Positions 25,211-33,915 of a stretch of 64,000 nt of DNA are shown piece by piece (within the stretch, counting starts at the first letter, position 1; each line of letters opens with the position of its first letter). The DNA is from Bacillota bacterium. Lineage in GTDB: Bacteria > Bacillota > Bacilli > Paenibacillales > Paenibacillaceae. The stretch is from NCBI GenBank assembly GCA_023391635.1, contig JAEWAQ010000076.1, positions 62,001 through 126,000 of the forward strand. The letters run 5' to 3'. The notes under the pieces were generated by a model. That model searched no databases. It had not been told where the DNA came from and saw only the letters and a program-made list of their open reading frames with translations. The position numbers and the translations under genes were made by a program.

Positions 25211-25849
25211 CTACTCGCACGCGACTCCATCCCCGTCCCGATCCAGCTTCAGGCTGTAGCCGGGATCGCCCTTCTTCAACGGGGCTTTGCCGGCCGCTCT
25301 GACGGCGCTGCAGTTCTGATAGACCGTGCCTTCATTCTCGCGTTCCGCGCTTAGACGTTCCTGTTCTTCCGTATATTTGCCGAACTTCAATTCGGGCTTC
25401 TCGACCACGAACAGCACGCGTGTGCCGTTGGGATAATCCGTCAGCCGATTCCCGACCCAACTGCCGGCGCCGCGATTGTCCGACGAGTCGATGTAGGCGA
25501 CGCTCGCGCCCGCTCCGCCTTCTTCGCACATCGCCATCGGCCATTCGTCCCGATCGTAGCCGTTCTTCGTGTCCACGCCCGCGAGCGACGCTTTGCGATT
25601 GTCCGCTGCACCCTCGCGGTCGATCGTGCAGATGGCGGACGCCCCCTGTTCGATCGCGCCGTAGATGTGCAATGCCGTCTCGGGGTAGTTATTGCTCGGA
25701 AACACCAGCGTAACGTCGTAGTCCGCTGCCTGTTCCGCCGCAACCTGAGCAGGAGCCGGCGTCAGCGCTTCGGTAGCGGAGCAGCCCGCAGCGATCCAGA
25801 CTGTCAGCAGCAGTCCGTACAGGATTCGTAATTTGATTCCGCGTCTCAT
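25211..25849 (-). CDS. Secreted NucA/NucB-type deoxyribonuclease with excalibur domain
   Basis: ATG 25849 is preferred over 25879 because the latter falls almost at the transcription start; GAGGAC lies upstream. 212 residues: lipoprotein signal with lipobox IAAGC (Cys23), a NucA/NucB nuclease domain with the catalytic-type motif GYDRDEWPMAMC, and a C-terminal excalibur domain (YQNCSAVRAAG then LDRDGDGVACE) that binds calcium. Homologues degrade extracellular DNA or take part in DNA uptake or biofilm dispersal. Transcribed alone, convergent with the zinc operon. Confidence 0.88.
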   Translation of the reverse strand: MRRGIKLRILYGLLLTVWIAAGCSATEALTPAPAQVAAEQAADYDVTLVFPSNNYPETALHIYGAIEQGASAICTIDREGAADNRKASLAGVDTKNGYDRDEWPMAMCEEGGAGASVAYIDSSDNRGAGSWVGNRLTDYPNGTRVLFVVEKPELKFGKYTEEQERLSAERENEGTVYQNCSAVRAAGKAPLKKGDPGYSLKLDRDGDGVACE

Positions 25850-25891
25850 CTTCGTTGTCCTCACCTGTCCTGCGATCATTTTGCCATCGTT

Positions 25892-25900
25892 ATTGTATCA
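25892..25900 (-). promoter_or_regulatory. Extended -10 promoter of the nuclease gene
   Basis: On the minus strand TGATACAAT gives TG plus TACAAT. The start would fall near 25885. Confidence 0.4.
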
Positions 25901-26030
25901 TGTACGGCGGGATCCGTCTTGCCTAGAACCTGCGCTGGATATGTCACGGAATGTTCACATTTTATTAATATTAGCTTTAGGTAGACATGGTAGATTAGGA
26001 ACAAATTCGAACGGTCTGAGGTGATCCGTA

Positions 26031-26273
26031 ATGGATTCGACTGTGAAGAAAGTATACATCGATTTCCACGACCATCAAATTCCCGTCTATTGGAAGGACG
26101 AGCGGCGCGGCGTGATCGACATGCTGGTGAAAGTTCTGGAGAGGAAAATGGTAAGCGGCAGGGAACTCGTCCAGCGCTTCCTGAATCATCTGGACAGCAT
26201 CGAAATCGAAGGCTCCGAGGCGATCCTGTATTCGACGCGCGAGCGCGGGACACTGGCGCTGTCATTGTATTAA
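26031..26273 (+). CDS. Small protein of unknown function, 80 residues
   Basis: GAGGTGATCC lies 4-9 bases before ATG 26031, and a strong terminator follows the stop by 4 bases, so this is a genuine single-gene unit. The sequence is soluble, mixed charged, with no membrane segment or recognisable motif (starts MDSTVKKVYIDFHDHQIPVY). It has a predicted beta-helix-helix-beta feel (inference). I do not recognise it. Confidence 0.7.
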   Translation: MDSTVKKVYIDFHDHQIPVYWKDERRGVIDMLVKVLERKMVSGRELVQRFLNHLDSIEIEGSEAILYSTRERGTLALSLY

Positions 26274-26276
26274 TCC

Positions 26277-26323
26277 ATAAGCCGCCATCACCGGGTAGTT
26301 AGAGGTGACAGCGGCTTATTTTC
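26277..26323 (+). terminator. Rho-independent terminator after the 80-residue gene
   Basis: ATAAGCCGC-CA-TCACC pairs with GGTGA-CA-GCGGCTTAT across an 11-base loop, followed by TTTTC. Confidence 0.85.
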
Positions 26324-26334
26324 GTCTGTATCGT

Positions 26335-26363
26335 TTGACATTGGATGTCAATCTGGTTAGCAT
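26335..26363 (+). promoter_or_regulatory. Promoter of the alarmone synthetase gene
   Basis: Perfect TTGACA (26335-26340), 17 bases, TAGCAT (26358-26363). Confidence 0.55.
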
Positions 26364-26431
26364 GTAATGCATCATTACGGATTGTCGTTCCATTCAGATA
26401 ATCAGGGGACGGCGGCGAGGAGAGCGGCAAT

Positions 26432-27175
26432 ATGAACCAACAAGTCGAACAGCTCAAGCTGATCAAAGACCAGATTGTCCGATTCATGATGATGTACCAA
26501 TTCGCGCTCAGCGAGCTCGAGACGAAGATCGAAATCTTAAAGGAAGAATTCCATCTGCTGCACGATTATAACCCGATCGAACATACGAAGACGCGCCTGA
26601 AGTCGCCGGAGAGCATCATGAACAAGCTGCTGCGCAAGGGTGGCGGGGGATCGCTGGACAATATCAGGGAGAAAGTGAAGGATATCGCGGGCATGCGCAT
26701 CACGTGCTCGTTCATCTCGGATATTTATTGGATTCGCGATATGCTGAAGAGCCAGAGCGACCTGAACATCGTTGAGGTCAAAGATTATATCGCAAGCCCG
26801 AAGCCCAACGGTTACAAGAGTCTGCACTTATTGATAGAAGTGCCGGTCTATACGTCGGACAGGCGAGAGTTGGTCTATGTGGAGGTGCAGATCCGGACGA
26901 TCGCGATGGATTTCTGGGCGAGCCTGGAGCATAAGATCTTCTACAAATATAACGGATCGGTGCCGGAACGCATGCTCGCGGATTTGAAGGGCGCCGCCGA
27001 TGTAGCGAATGCGCTGGATGTCAAGATGGAGAGCCTGCATCGGGAAGTGGCCGCGATCAAATCCGCGCAGCAGGATGACGCCGAAGCCGAGCTGGCGAGG
27101 CTCGTCTCCGGTGCCCGAGAACTGCCGATTCCCCGCGCGTTGCTGGAGTTGATCGGCGGAGAAGGCCGGGATTAG
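26432..27175 (+). CDS. Small alarmone synthetase, (p)ppGpp synthetase of RelP/RelQ type
   Basis: 247 residues containing only the RelA/SpoT synthetase domain. Conserved blocks are HTKTRLKSPESIMNKLLRKG, DIAGMRITCSFISDIY, SPKPNGYKSLHLLIEVPV and VQIRTIAMDFWASLEHK. No HD hydrolase, TGS or ACT domain is present, so it synthesises but does not degrade alarmones. It transfers pyrophosphate from ATP to GDP or GTP. It is about 35 residues longer at the C-terminus than the roughly 210-residue Bacillus enzymes. Its stop is 3 bases from that of the convergent gene. Confidence 0.92.
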   Translation: MNQQVEQLKLIKDQIVRFMMMYQFALSELETKIEILKEEFHLLHDYNPIEHTKTRLKSPESIMNKLLRKGGGGSLDNIREKVKDIAGMRITCSFISDIYWIRDMLKSQSDLNIVEVKDYIASPKPNGYKSLHLLIEVPVYTSDRRELVYVEVQIRTIAMDFWASLEHKIFYKYNGSVPERMLADLKGAADVANALDVKMESLHREVAAIKSAQQDDAEAELARLVSGARELPIPRALLELIGGEGRD

Positions 27176-27178
27176 CCG

Positions 27179-28024
27179 TTATGACCGCAGTGGAACTGGC
27201 GCCCAAGCCGGATGCTTGTTCGCACGGGCTGCCAATCGCTTATAAACCTGCAAATTACGCTCCAGATTGGCGTATGCGTCCCCGCCGATTCCGTAACCTT
27301 GGAAACCGATCCTGCCTGCATAGCCGTTGGCCTGCAAAGCAAGCAGCAATGCAAATAAATCCAACTCCCCTTGATCAAGGCATTCAATCGAAGCGGGCAG
27401 GCCGGACATCGATGAGGGCTTACGGCTTCCGCATATATTCACGGCGTGCAAATAGGGAAGGCAATGGGATAACGCCGTGCTCAGATGGTTGCCGTCTACG
27501 GCGTACCAGTGAAAGGAACTGAAGGTCAGCCCCAGCAGCGGGTGCCGAAGCTTGTGAATCAACCTGTGCGCATCTTCCCAGCGCTCAAGCCAGAAAAATA
27601 CGTGAGGGTACAGCGAGATCCGGATGTCATTGCGCTCGGCGATCGGCAGCAGGCGGTGCAGCCATTCGATTGCCTTGGCGTCTCCTGCGGGATCGGAGGG
27701 CGACGGGCCGTTGGTCCCGGCCTTCAAGGCCAGTTCCATTCTGCTGCAGCCTTGCAATCGTTCCAATAGCGTGATGATTTGGGCGGCTTCCGGTTGATTC
27801 GGCGATTGCGTGATATCCAGTACGGCGTATACGGCCTCCACATCCAACCCGTAATTTTCCTTGACGGAAGGGAGCCGTTTCAGATCGTCCCAGGCTTGAT
27901 CATTCCACAAAGTCAAGTAGGCCGCGTCGTATCCAAGCTCCTGAAGCATTTCGCATCGCGTTTCGAAGGGATAATCGCCGAGTGTACTGTAAAAGAAAGT
28001 ATCCATCGCGTAAACGCCGTTCAT
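27179..28024 (-). CDS. Xylose-isomerase-like TIM-barrel enzyme
   Basis: ATG 28024 is 6 bases after CAAGGAGGGG and overlaps the stop of the upstream oxidoreductase by ATGA. 281 residues, PF01261-like, but the usual metal-site motifs are weak: Glu in MELALKAG, His in ISLYPHVFFW, a HAVNICG segment. It may have lost metal or bind it differently. Third gene of the minus-strand operon GH42, oxidoreductase, barrel. Confidence 0.82.
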   Translation of the reverse strand: MNGVYAMDTFFYSTLGDYPFETRCEMLQELGYDAAYLTLWNDQAWDDLKRLPSVKENYGLDVEAVYAVLDITQSPNQPEAAQIITLLERLQGCSRMELALKAGTNGPSPSDPAGDAKAIEWLHRLLPIAERNDIRISLYPHVFFWLERWEDAHRLIHKLRHPLLGLTFSSFHWYAVDGNHLSTALSHCLPYLHAVNICGSRKPSSMSGLPASIECLDQGELDLFALLLALQANGYAGRIGFQGYGIGGDAYANLERNLQVYKRLAARANKHPAWAPVPLRS

Positions 28025-29124
28025 CGGAACCCCTCCTTGGACAGAGATTGGGGAGTACCGGTCTGTATGCATGCATAGATGGATGCAAGAATGCCGAAGT
28101 TGAACACGGCTTGTTCGTTGACGATTGCAGGAGAATCGAGTCCGGCGACCGCTTGGAGGAAATATACGATCGGTTTATCCATCATGTCCGGCGTACGATT
28201 TTCCATGAAGACGGTTTCCAGGGTCGGCTCGCCGTTTAAGTCGCCGTGACGGCGCAATTCTCCGCCGCCATTCAGGCAAAGCCAGTCCCAATCGATCGCT
28301 GCGCCCGTTCCTTCGATTTCCGTAGTGCTTCTTTCTTCGCCATGGCAGCAAGCGGCGCGGTCGTAATGCACGGGGACGGTGCTTCCATTCGGCAGGTGAA
28401 ACTTCAGCAATGCGCCGACATGCTGCTCCACATCGGAAGGGGCGGACGCTTCAAGCGGGTGGCCCGTCGCAGGAATCGCCATCCAGGCATGAAGGACATC
28501 GACGCGGGTCGGCTGCAGCGTTTCCGTCAAGCTTGCCATGTCATACGGTCCCCAATCCATCAACGTCCCGCCCCCGCTGATCGATTTGTTCAAAAACCAT
28601 CGGCTGTTCGGCTGGTACTCGATGCCGGACCGGGCCCGTTTACGCCTTTGCGTCCACTGGACCCTGTACAGTTTCCCCAAGCGGCCTTTGCTCAATTGCG
28701 CCTTCACTTCCAGGGTCGTAGGCAACCCGGCAAACCGGGAGCTGCAGCAGCCCAGCAATTTTCCCGTTTCTTTCGCCGTCCGCAGCATCAGGGCGGCTTC
28801 CTCCCGATCCATGGCAAGCGGCTTTTCGCACAACGCATGTCGTCCGGATCTTAGCGCGCGACATGCCAAATCCGCGTGCGTCGAAGGAGGAGTCGCTATG
28901 ATCACGATATCGTCCTCGTGGGCCGGCTCGCTTAACATGGCTGCCAAATCGTCAACCGGAGTCGCCCACGGAAATTGATCGATAAAATCAGCAAGGGCGC
29001 TGCGGTTGACATCCGTAACATAGAGCAAAGGACGATCGTGCTCCGACACCGGGAGATTGGCGATTGCCCTGGCGTGGTGGCAGGCGATCGCTCCGGCGCC
29101 GACAAGATAAATTCGCTGTTTCAT
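28021..29124 (-). CDS. Gfo/Idh/MocA family oxidoreductase
   Basis: 367 residues. Rossmann motif YLVGAGAIACHHARA, signature CEKPLAMDREE, and GGTLMDWGPYDMASLTE at the substrate site, where the common His is replaced by Tyr. Start and stop both overlap neighbours by ATGA, so all three genes of the operon are translationally coupled. It probably acts on a product of the GH42 enzyme (inference). Confidence 0.92.
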   Translation of the reverse strand: MKQRIYLVGAGAIACHHARAIANLPVSEHDRPLLYVTDVNRSALADFIDQFPWATPVDDLAAMLSEPAHEDDIVIIATPPSTHADLACRALRSGRHALCEKPLAMDREEAALMLRTAKETGKLLGCCSSRFAGLPTTLEVKAQLSKGRLGKLYRVQWTQRRKRARSGIEYQPNSRWFLNKSISGGGTLMDWGPYDMASLTETLQPTRVDVLHAWMAIPATGHPLEASAPSDVEQHVGALLKFHLPNGSTVPVHYDRAACCHGEERSTTEIEGTGAAIDWDWLCLNGGGELRRHGDLNGEPTLETVFMENRTPDMMDKPIVYFLQAVAGLDSPAIVNEQAVFNFGILASIYACIQTGTPQSLSKEGFR

Positions 29125-31226
29125 GGACGCGCTCCTTCCTTTTCGGATTGCCGGCTCGGTTCCGTTATGGCCAGAACATCATAAGGCTTCAAGACGAAAT
29201 CGCCTTCCACTGGAGAGCCGTTCATCATATTTATGACAGGTTGGCGAAACGCAAGCATCCTGTCTTCGGCCGAATAATTCAGAAATATATGGAAATCGCC
29301 GTCATCCGAACGGCGATGAACGGCTTCGACATCCTTCGGGACCTGTACCCAGGCGGACAAAGGATCGGCGAGACCCAAGCTGTTCAGCAATTCCGGGACG
29401 TTATCATCATTAAAGAACACTCCGGAGTAGATGACGTACCCTTCGCCTACGGGAACTTTGACAATGGCCGGCTCGCCTGCATAATAATCGCTGTCGTACC
29501 TGGCAATGACTTCAGCGCCCTGGGCGAACGGGCGGAGAATCTCATTGAAGGATGGGGCCTCCACGCTTACGCCGGTGGATGTGAAGGTCATCGTGGACCT
29601 GGCGTCGCGCACCATGGTGAAGTCGGTTACTTCCAGGCCTGCCAATTCACGCAGCACGCCGGGGAACGGGAGCATGTAGCATCGGTTCGTCAAGTCCTTA
29701 TAGCCGGACCGGGGGCCGAATACGAGAATGCCGCCTTGCTCCACGTATCGTCGAAGCGCGATGACATCCGAATCGTCGAGGAGCTGCGCATTGAGGTAGA
29801 ACAACACATCATAGGCACGCATGCTCTCGAGATCGGGAAGATGCCGTTTGGACAATTGGTCGACCATCAGATGCCGTTCCGTCAGGCCGCGGAATAAACT
29901 TTCCTCGGAATGCCATTCGAAGGAGCCGAGGTATCCGTCGATCTTATTATTGCTGTCGTTATCGTAATCATAGATCATGGCCGCCCGCGATACGCATTCG
30001 CTGGCTGCCATCCGGCTGCCCATAATCCGCATATCGTCGGAAAACTGCTTGGCCTCATCCAGTCTTCGATGCGGTTGATTGCCGTAATGGTGAAGCCCAT
30101 GCCATAGCATCTCCGCGCCGACCGTACAGGTTCTCCATCGGAAAAACAGCACGCCGTCTGCGCCATGGGCGGCTGATTGCCACGCCCATAACCGCATTTG
30201 CCCCGGTTTGGGCGTCGTCTGCAAATAGTCCCCGAATCCGTGTCCGTTCAAGACGTTGCCGGATTGGCCGCCGGGGCCGGCTTGCTGTTCAAGGATGAGA
30301 AACTTGGAAGACATGCCCCTTACCCTGCTAAGATGCTTGGATGTCATCCGATCTCTGTAATGAGACGGAAGATCGCCGCGCAGGAGTTGGAAGGCCGGGT
30401 ATGAATCGAATGACATGAAGTCGAGCGCCTCTTCGGTAAACGCATGATTGTCGATATTCGAGAATAAGCCATTGTGCGTGACGAACTGATGAGGAGCGGA
30501 CGACTTCAATATATCGTATTGCAGCCTGGCAAACGCAATCGTGGCGTCGGATGTAAATCGATAAAAATCGAGCAATTGTCCGGGATTATGGTAGGTCGGC
30601 GTTGGTCTTGGCAAATGAACCTGTTGCCAGTCCGTATACGTCTGCGCCCAGAAAGAAGTTCCCCAAGCATGATTCAGCGCCTGGAGCGTCCCGTATTTTC
30701 GCCGGCACCATTCGCGGAAAGCCTGATGATCGCTGTCCGCGAAGCTGACATCCATATGGCAATTCAGTTCATTGTCGATTTGCCAGCCGATAACGGCAGG
30801 CTCATCCCGATAATGTTCAACCATCCGGGCCACAATCGATCCCGATAGCTGCTGGTACTTAGGGGATGTATAATTGTAATGCCGGCGGGAACCGTGTTCC
30901 ATCATTCTTCCGTGGAAGTCTTTCCTAAGCACCTCGGGGTAGCCGGAAGTTAGCCAGGCGGGCGGGGCATACGTCGGCGTACCGAGAATGACATCCAATC
31001 CGTGCCGTTTGCATAACGCAATGGCATGATCGAACAGTTCGAACGAATAGCGTCCCTCCTCAGGTTCGAATACGGACCAGGCCGACTCGCCCATGCGCAC
31101 AACTTGGAAGCCCATTTCGCGCATGCGGCGAAAGTCGTCGTCCCATAAATCTTGTTCCCAATGCTCCGGATAATAGCAAACGCCGAGCAAAAAACGATCG
31201 GTTTGAAAAGACTTCGATGTTCTCAC
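29121..31226 (-). CDS. Glycoside hydrolase family 42 beta-galactosidase
   Basis: GTG 31226 is chosen because GGAGG (31234-31238) is 7 bases upstream; the TTG at 31232 touches that site. 701 residues without a signal peptide, so cytoplasmic. GH42 features: GVCYYPEHWEQDLW at the start of the barrel, acid/base Glu153 in QIDNELN, nucleophile Glu313 in LILEQQAGPGG, then the trimerisation domain and a short beta domain. It hydrolyses beta-galactosides or arabinosides imported as oligosaccharides. Divergent from an AraC regulator that probably controls it. Confidence 0.93.
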   Translation of the reverse strand: MRTSKSFQTDRFLLGVCYYPEHWEQDLWDDDFRRMREMGFQVVRMGESAWSVFEPEEGRYSFELFDHAIALCKRHGLDVILGTPTYAPPAWLTSGYPEVLRKDFHGRMMEHGSRRHYNYTSPKYQQLSGSIVARMVEHYRDEPAVIGWQIDNELNCHMDVSFADSDHQAFREWCRRKYGTLQALNHAWGTSFWAQTYTDWQQVHLPRPTPTYHNPGQLLDFYRFTSDATIAFARLQYDILKSSAPHQFVTHNGLFSNIDNHAFTEEALDFMSFDSYPAFQLLRGDLPSHYRDRMTSKHLSRVRGMSSKFLILEQQAGPGGQSGNVLNGHGFGDYLQTTPKPGQMRLWAWQSAAHGADGVLFFRWRTCTVGAEMLWHGLHHYGNQPHRRLDEAKQFSDDMRIMGSRMAASECVSRAAMIYDYDNDSNNKIDGYLGSFEWHSEESLFRGLTERHLMVDQLSKRHLPDLESMRAYDVLFYLNAQLLDDSDVIALRRYVEQGGILVFGPRSGYKDLTNRCYMLPFPGVLRELAGLEVTDFTMVRDARSTMTFTSTGVSVEAPSFNEILRPFAQGAEVIARYDSDYYAGEPAIVKVPVGEGYVIYSGVFFNDDNVPELLNSLGLADPLSAWVQVPKDVEAVHRRSDDGDFHIFLNYSAEDRMLAFRQPVINMMNGSPVEGDFVLKPYDVLAITEPSRQSEKEGARP

Positions 31227-31273
31227 AAGCAAGCCTCCATTGTTTTCATCCTCATCCGCAATGAGATGAATCC

Positions 31274-31302
31274 ATTATGAAAATCCGGGCGCGCTCGCAC
31301 AA
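31274..31302 (-). promoter_or_regulatory. Promoter of the GH42 operon
   Basis: On the minus strand TTGTGC (31297-31302), 17 bases, CATAAT (31274-31279). The weak -35 fits an activator-dependent promoter. Confidence 0.4.
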
Positions 31303-31343
31303 TGGCAAAAACGTACCTCTTGTTGTCATATTGGAACATGGAT

Positions 31344-31372
31344 TGCAACTTTCGCTCGCGGATTCCATAATA
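31344..31372 (+). promoter_or_regulatory. Promoter of the AraC gene 31401-32264
   Basis: TTGCAA (31344-31349), 17 bases, CATAAT (31367-31372). Confidence 0.55.
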
Positions 31373-31400
31373 GAAGGCAATCGGAGGCAAGCAGGGAGCG

Positions 31401-32264
31401 GTGAATGCCTTGAATACGAGATTGAGCGTGCGCGATCAACTGGATTTTTCTTTATACCAGGTCGAGCGCGCGGCTTACGATTCCTTTCATCTGGAGATGA
31501 ACAAGCCGTACTGGACGGTGTCCTTCGTCTTGGACGGCACGGTGGAGACGAGATCGCCGGGCAATGCCGGCATTGCAAAGTCGGGCGACGTGATGATCTA
31601 TCCGCCTCACGTTCCTTTCTCGGAAACGGCCAAGGGCAAAGGCGTCCATTTGTGGATGCTGCTCGACGTGCGGATGGTGCCTCAACTGAATTTTTTTCAG
31701 CGGTTCCCGGTAATTCCGGTGATCAAGCTGCTCGATGCGCAGGCGTATGCGGCGACGTTCGAACGATTGCTGGGCATATGGGAAGAGGATCATTCACCGC
31801 TGCGCGATTTCCGGGCGATCGGGCTTACCCTTCAATTGCTTGAGGCGATTCTGGACAGTTGGAACGCAGCAGGCAGACCGGTCAGATCGGACTCTGCGCT
31901 AACGGAGGAAGACCGTTTTCTGCATGTTACCCAATATATGGAACAGCATTTGGGCGAAAAAATTACGCGAGCGGAGTTGGCCAAAATCCTTCATCTGCAC
32001 CCCGGATACTTTAACCGCGCGTTCAAACGCATGTATGGCATCTCTTCGATGCAAATGCTAAAAACGCTTCGACTTCGGAAAGCGGCGCAAATGTTGGAAG
32101 AGCCGGGAAATACGCTGGATGTCATCTCGAAGTCATGCGGGTTTGGCGATGCGGCTTACTTCAGCAAAATATTCAAGCAAAGCTTTGGCAAGACGCCTGG
32201 CGACTACCGTAAGAGCATCCGGGCAAGCAAGGAAGGGTTCGTAACGTACCCGGATATCACGTAG
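31401..32264 (+). CDS. AraC family transcriptional regulator
   Basis: 287 residues. The GTG start at 31401 has GGAGG 13 bases and GGGAG 2 bases upstream; TTG 31410 is an alternative. Cupin sensor in the N-terminus (WTVSFVLDGTVETRS, VMIYPPHVPFSE). AraC domain at the C-terminus with LAKILHLHPGYFNRAFKRMY and KSCGFGDAAYFSKIFKQSFG, ending in GDYRKS. Divergent from GH42 and upstream of the sulfatase, so it may control either or both. Confidence 0.92.
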   Translation: MNALNTRLSVRDQLDFSLYQVERAAYDSFHLEMNKPYWTVSFVLDGTVETRSPGNAGIAKSGDVMIYPPHVPFSETAKGKGVHLWMLLDVRMVPQLNFFQRFPVIPVIKLLDAQAYAATFERLLGIWEEDHSPLRDFRAIGLTLQLLEAILDSWNAAGRPVRSDSALTEEDRFLHVTQYMEQHLGEKITRAELAKILHLHPGYFNRAFKRMYGISSMQMLKTLRLRKAAQMLEEPGNTLDVISKSCGFGDAAYFSKIFKQSFGKTPGDYRKSIRASKEGFVTYPDIT

Positions 32265-32280
32265 GCTGCTGCGACAAACC

Positions 32281-32318
32281 AATCGGATCGGGCGATGATC
32301 GTCCCGGGTCCGATTTTT
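32281..32318 (+). terminator. Rho-independent terminator after the AraC gene
   Basis: AATCGGATCGGG pairs with CCCGGGTCCGATT, followed by TTTTG. A closely similar hairpin occurs at 36184-36211 in the same position relative to a promoter. Confidence 0.75.
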
Positions 32319-32329
32319 GTTAAAGCCGG

Positions 32330-32369
32330 AAACTTGTCAATTGCCGTCCGCCGCACGATTCCCTATGCT
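32330..32369 (+). promoter_or_regulatory. Promoter of the sulfatase gene with shared upstream motif
   Basis: TTGCCG (32341-32346), 17 bases, TATGCT (32364-32369). The motif AAACTTGTCAATTGCC (32330-32345) overlaps the -35 and recurs as AAACATGTCAATTGCC at 36229-36244, which suggests a common regulator. Confidence 0.55.
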
Positions 32370-32410
32370 TTTATGGCAGTCTATTTCTCGAAAGAAACGG
32401 GTGATCTGAC

Positions 32411-33829
32411 ATGGACAATCGCGATCGGCCGAACATCGTGTACATCATGAGCGACGATCATGCGGCTCATGCCATGAGCTGCTACGGAAGCCGGATCAAC
32501 GAGACGCCGCACCTGGATCGGATTGCCTCGGAGGGAATGCGCTTTGACCGGTGCTTCTGCACCAATGCGATTTGTACGCCTAGCCGGGCGTCCGTGCTTA
32601 CGGGAACCTATAATCATGTCAACGGCGTCCGCACGCTGGATTCCGTCCTCGACGGCAGGCTGTCGACGTTTCCGAAGCTGCTGCAGGCAGCAGGCTACCA
32701 GACCGCAATCGTGGGCAAATGGCACCTCGGTCATGGCGGACACAGCGATCCGACCGGCTTCGATTATTGGAACGTTCTTCCCGGGCAGGGGGAATATCAT
32801 GACCCTGCATTTATCGAAATGGGACGCGAATATCGTGTGCAAGGATACGTGACGGACCTGATTACCGACTGCTCGCTGGAATGGTTGGAACGCCGGGACC
32901 AGAGCCGGCCTTTCATGCTGCTGTGCCACCATAAAGCGCCGCATGACAAATTCGAGTATCATCCGAAATACGCCCACCTTTACGAGGAGACGGACATTCC
33001 CGAGCCCGAGACGTTCGACGACGATTACGAGAGCCGCTCCGACGCGGCTCGGGAAGCAACCTGCCGCATCGAATGGATGGGCAGGCATCTGACAACTCAG
33101 GCTCCTGACGGCTTGGGCGATGAAGCGTCGAAGAAGTGGCATTACCAGAAGTTCATGAAAGATTATTTGCGCTGCATTGCTTCCATTGACGAGAATGTGG
33201 GCAGGCTGCTGGATTATCTTGACGAGCATGGCTTGACGGAAAATACGATCGTGGTTTATACATCGGACCAGGGCTTCTTCCTTGGCGATCACGGCTGGTA
33301 TGACAAACGATTCATGTACGAGGAGTCGCTGCGGATGCCCTTCCTCATTCGCTACCCGCGGGAGATCGCGCCCGGAACCGTGACCCGGGCCATGGCGCTG
33401 AACGTCGATTTTGCCCCGACATTGCTGGATTGCGCCGGTGTCGCGGTTCCCGCGGGCATGCAGGGCCGCAGCTTTCGCGAGGCGCTTCGCAATGGCGGCC
33501 GAACCCCGCCCGATTGGCGCGACTCCATGTATTACCGGTACTGGATGCATCTCGCGCATTTCCACATCAAGGCCCATTACGGTATTCGGACCGATCGCTA
33601 CAAGCTGATCTACTATTATGCCGAAGCGCTCGGCGTGGAAGGCGCGATCGATGAATCGAAGCCGACGGAGTGGGAGTTGTTCGATCTCTTGCAGGACCCC
33701 CGGGAGTTGCGGAACGTATATGAGGATCTTTCCTATCGAGGGATAAGGGCGGAGCTTAAACTGGAATTGGCCAAACTCAGGGCGGATGTCGGCGACGACA
33801 GCTGTCCATGGCAGGAAGAAGCGGGCTAA
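32411..33829 (+). CDS. Type I sulfatase (formylglycine-dependent, Cys type)
   Basis: 472 residues of the alkaline-phosphatase/sulfatase fold. Metal-binding Asp15 and Asp16 in IMSDDH, and the maturation motif CTPSR with Cys55, which must be converted to formylglycine. GKWHLGHGG and a late DQGFFLGDHGWYDKR supply further metal and substrate residues. No signal peptide, so it is cytoplasmic and acts on imported sulfated sugars. No maturase gene is in the window. Neighbours (GH42, GH43, sugar importer) suggest use of a sulfated plant or algal glycan (inference). Confidence 0.92.
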   Translation: MDNRDRPNIVYIMSDDHAAHAMSCYGSRINETPHLDRIASEGMRFDRCFCTNAICTPSRASVLTGTYNHVNGVRTLDSVLDGRLSTFPKLLQAAGYQTAIVGKWHLGHGGHSDPTGFDYWNVLPGQGEYHDPAFIEMGREYRVQGYVTDLITDCSLEWLERRDQSRPFMLLCHHKAPHDKFEYHPKYAHLYEETDIPEPETFDDDYESRSDAAREATCRIEWMGRHLTTQAPDGLGDEASKKWHYQKFMKDYLRCIASIDENVGRLLDYLDEHGLTENTIVVYTSDQGFFLGDHGWYDKRFMYEESLRMPFLIRYPREIAPGTVTRAMALNVDFAPTLLDCAGVAVPAGMQGRSFREALRNGGRTPPDWRDSMYYRYWMHLAHFHIKAHYGIRTDRYKLIYYYAEALGVEGAIDESKPTEWELFDLLQDPRELRNVYEDLSYRGIRAELKLELAKLRADVGDDSCPWQEEAG

Positions 33830-33841
33830 TCCGTCAGGCAA

Positions 33842-33870
33842 TTGATCAGGCGAGCTCCATCCATTATAGT
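33842..33870 (+). promoter_or_regulatory. Promoter of the membrane-bound AraC regulator gene
   Basis: TTGATC (33842-33847), 17 bases, TATAGT (33865-33870). Confidence 0.5.
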
Positions 33871-33915
33871 AAGGACGGGCATAATCATGTTACCGCATAC
33901 TATGGAGGGAACCTA

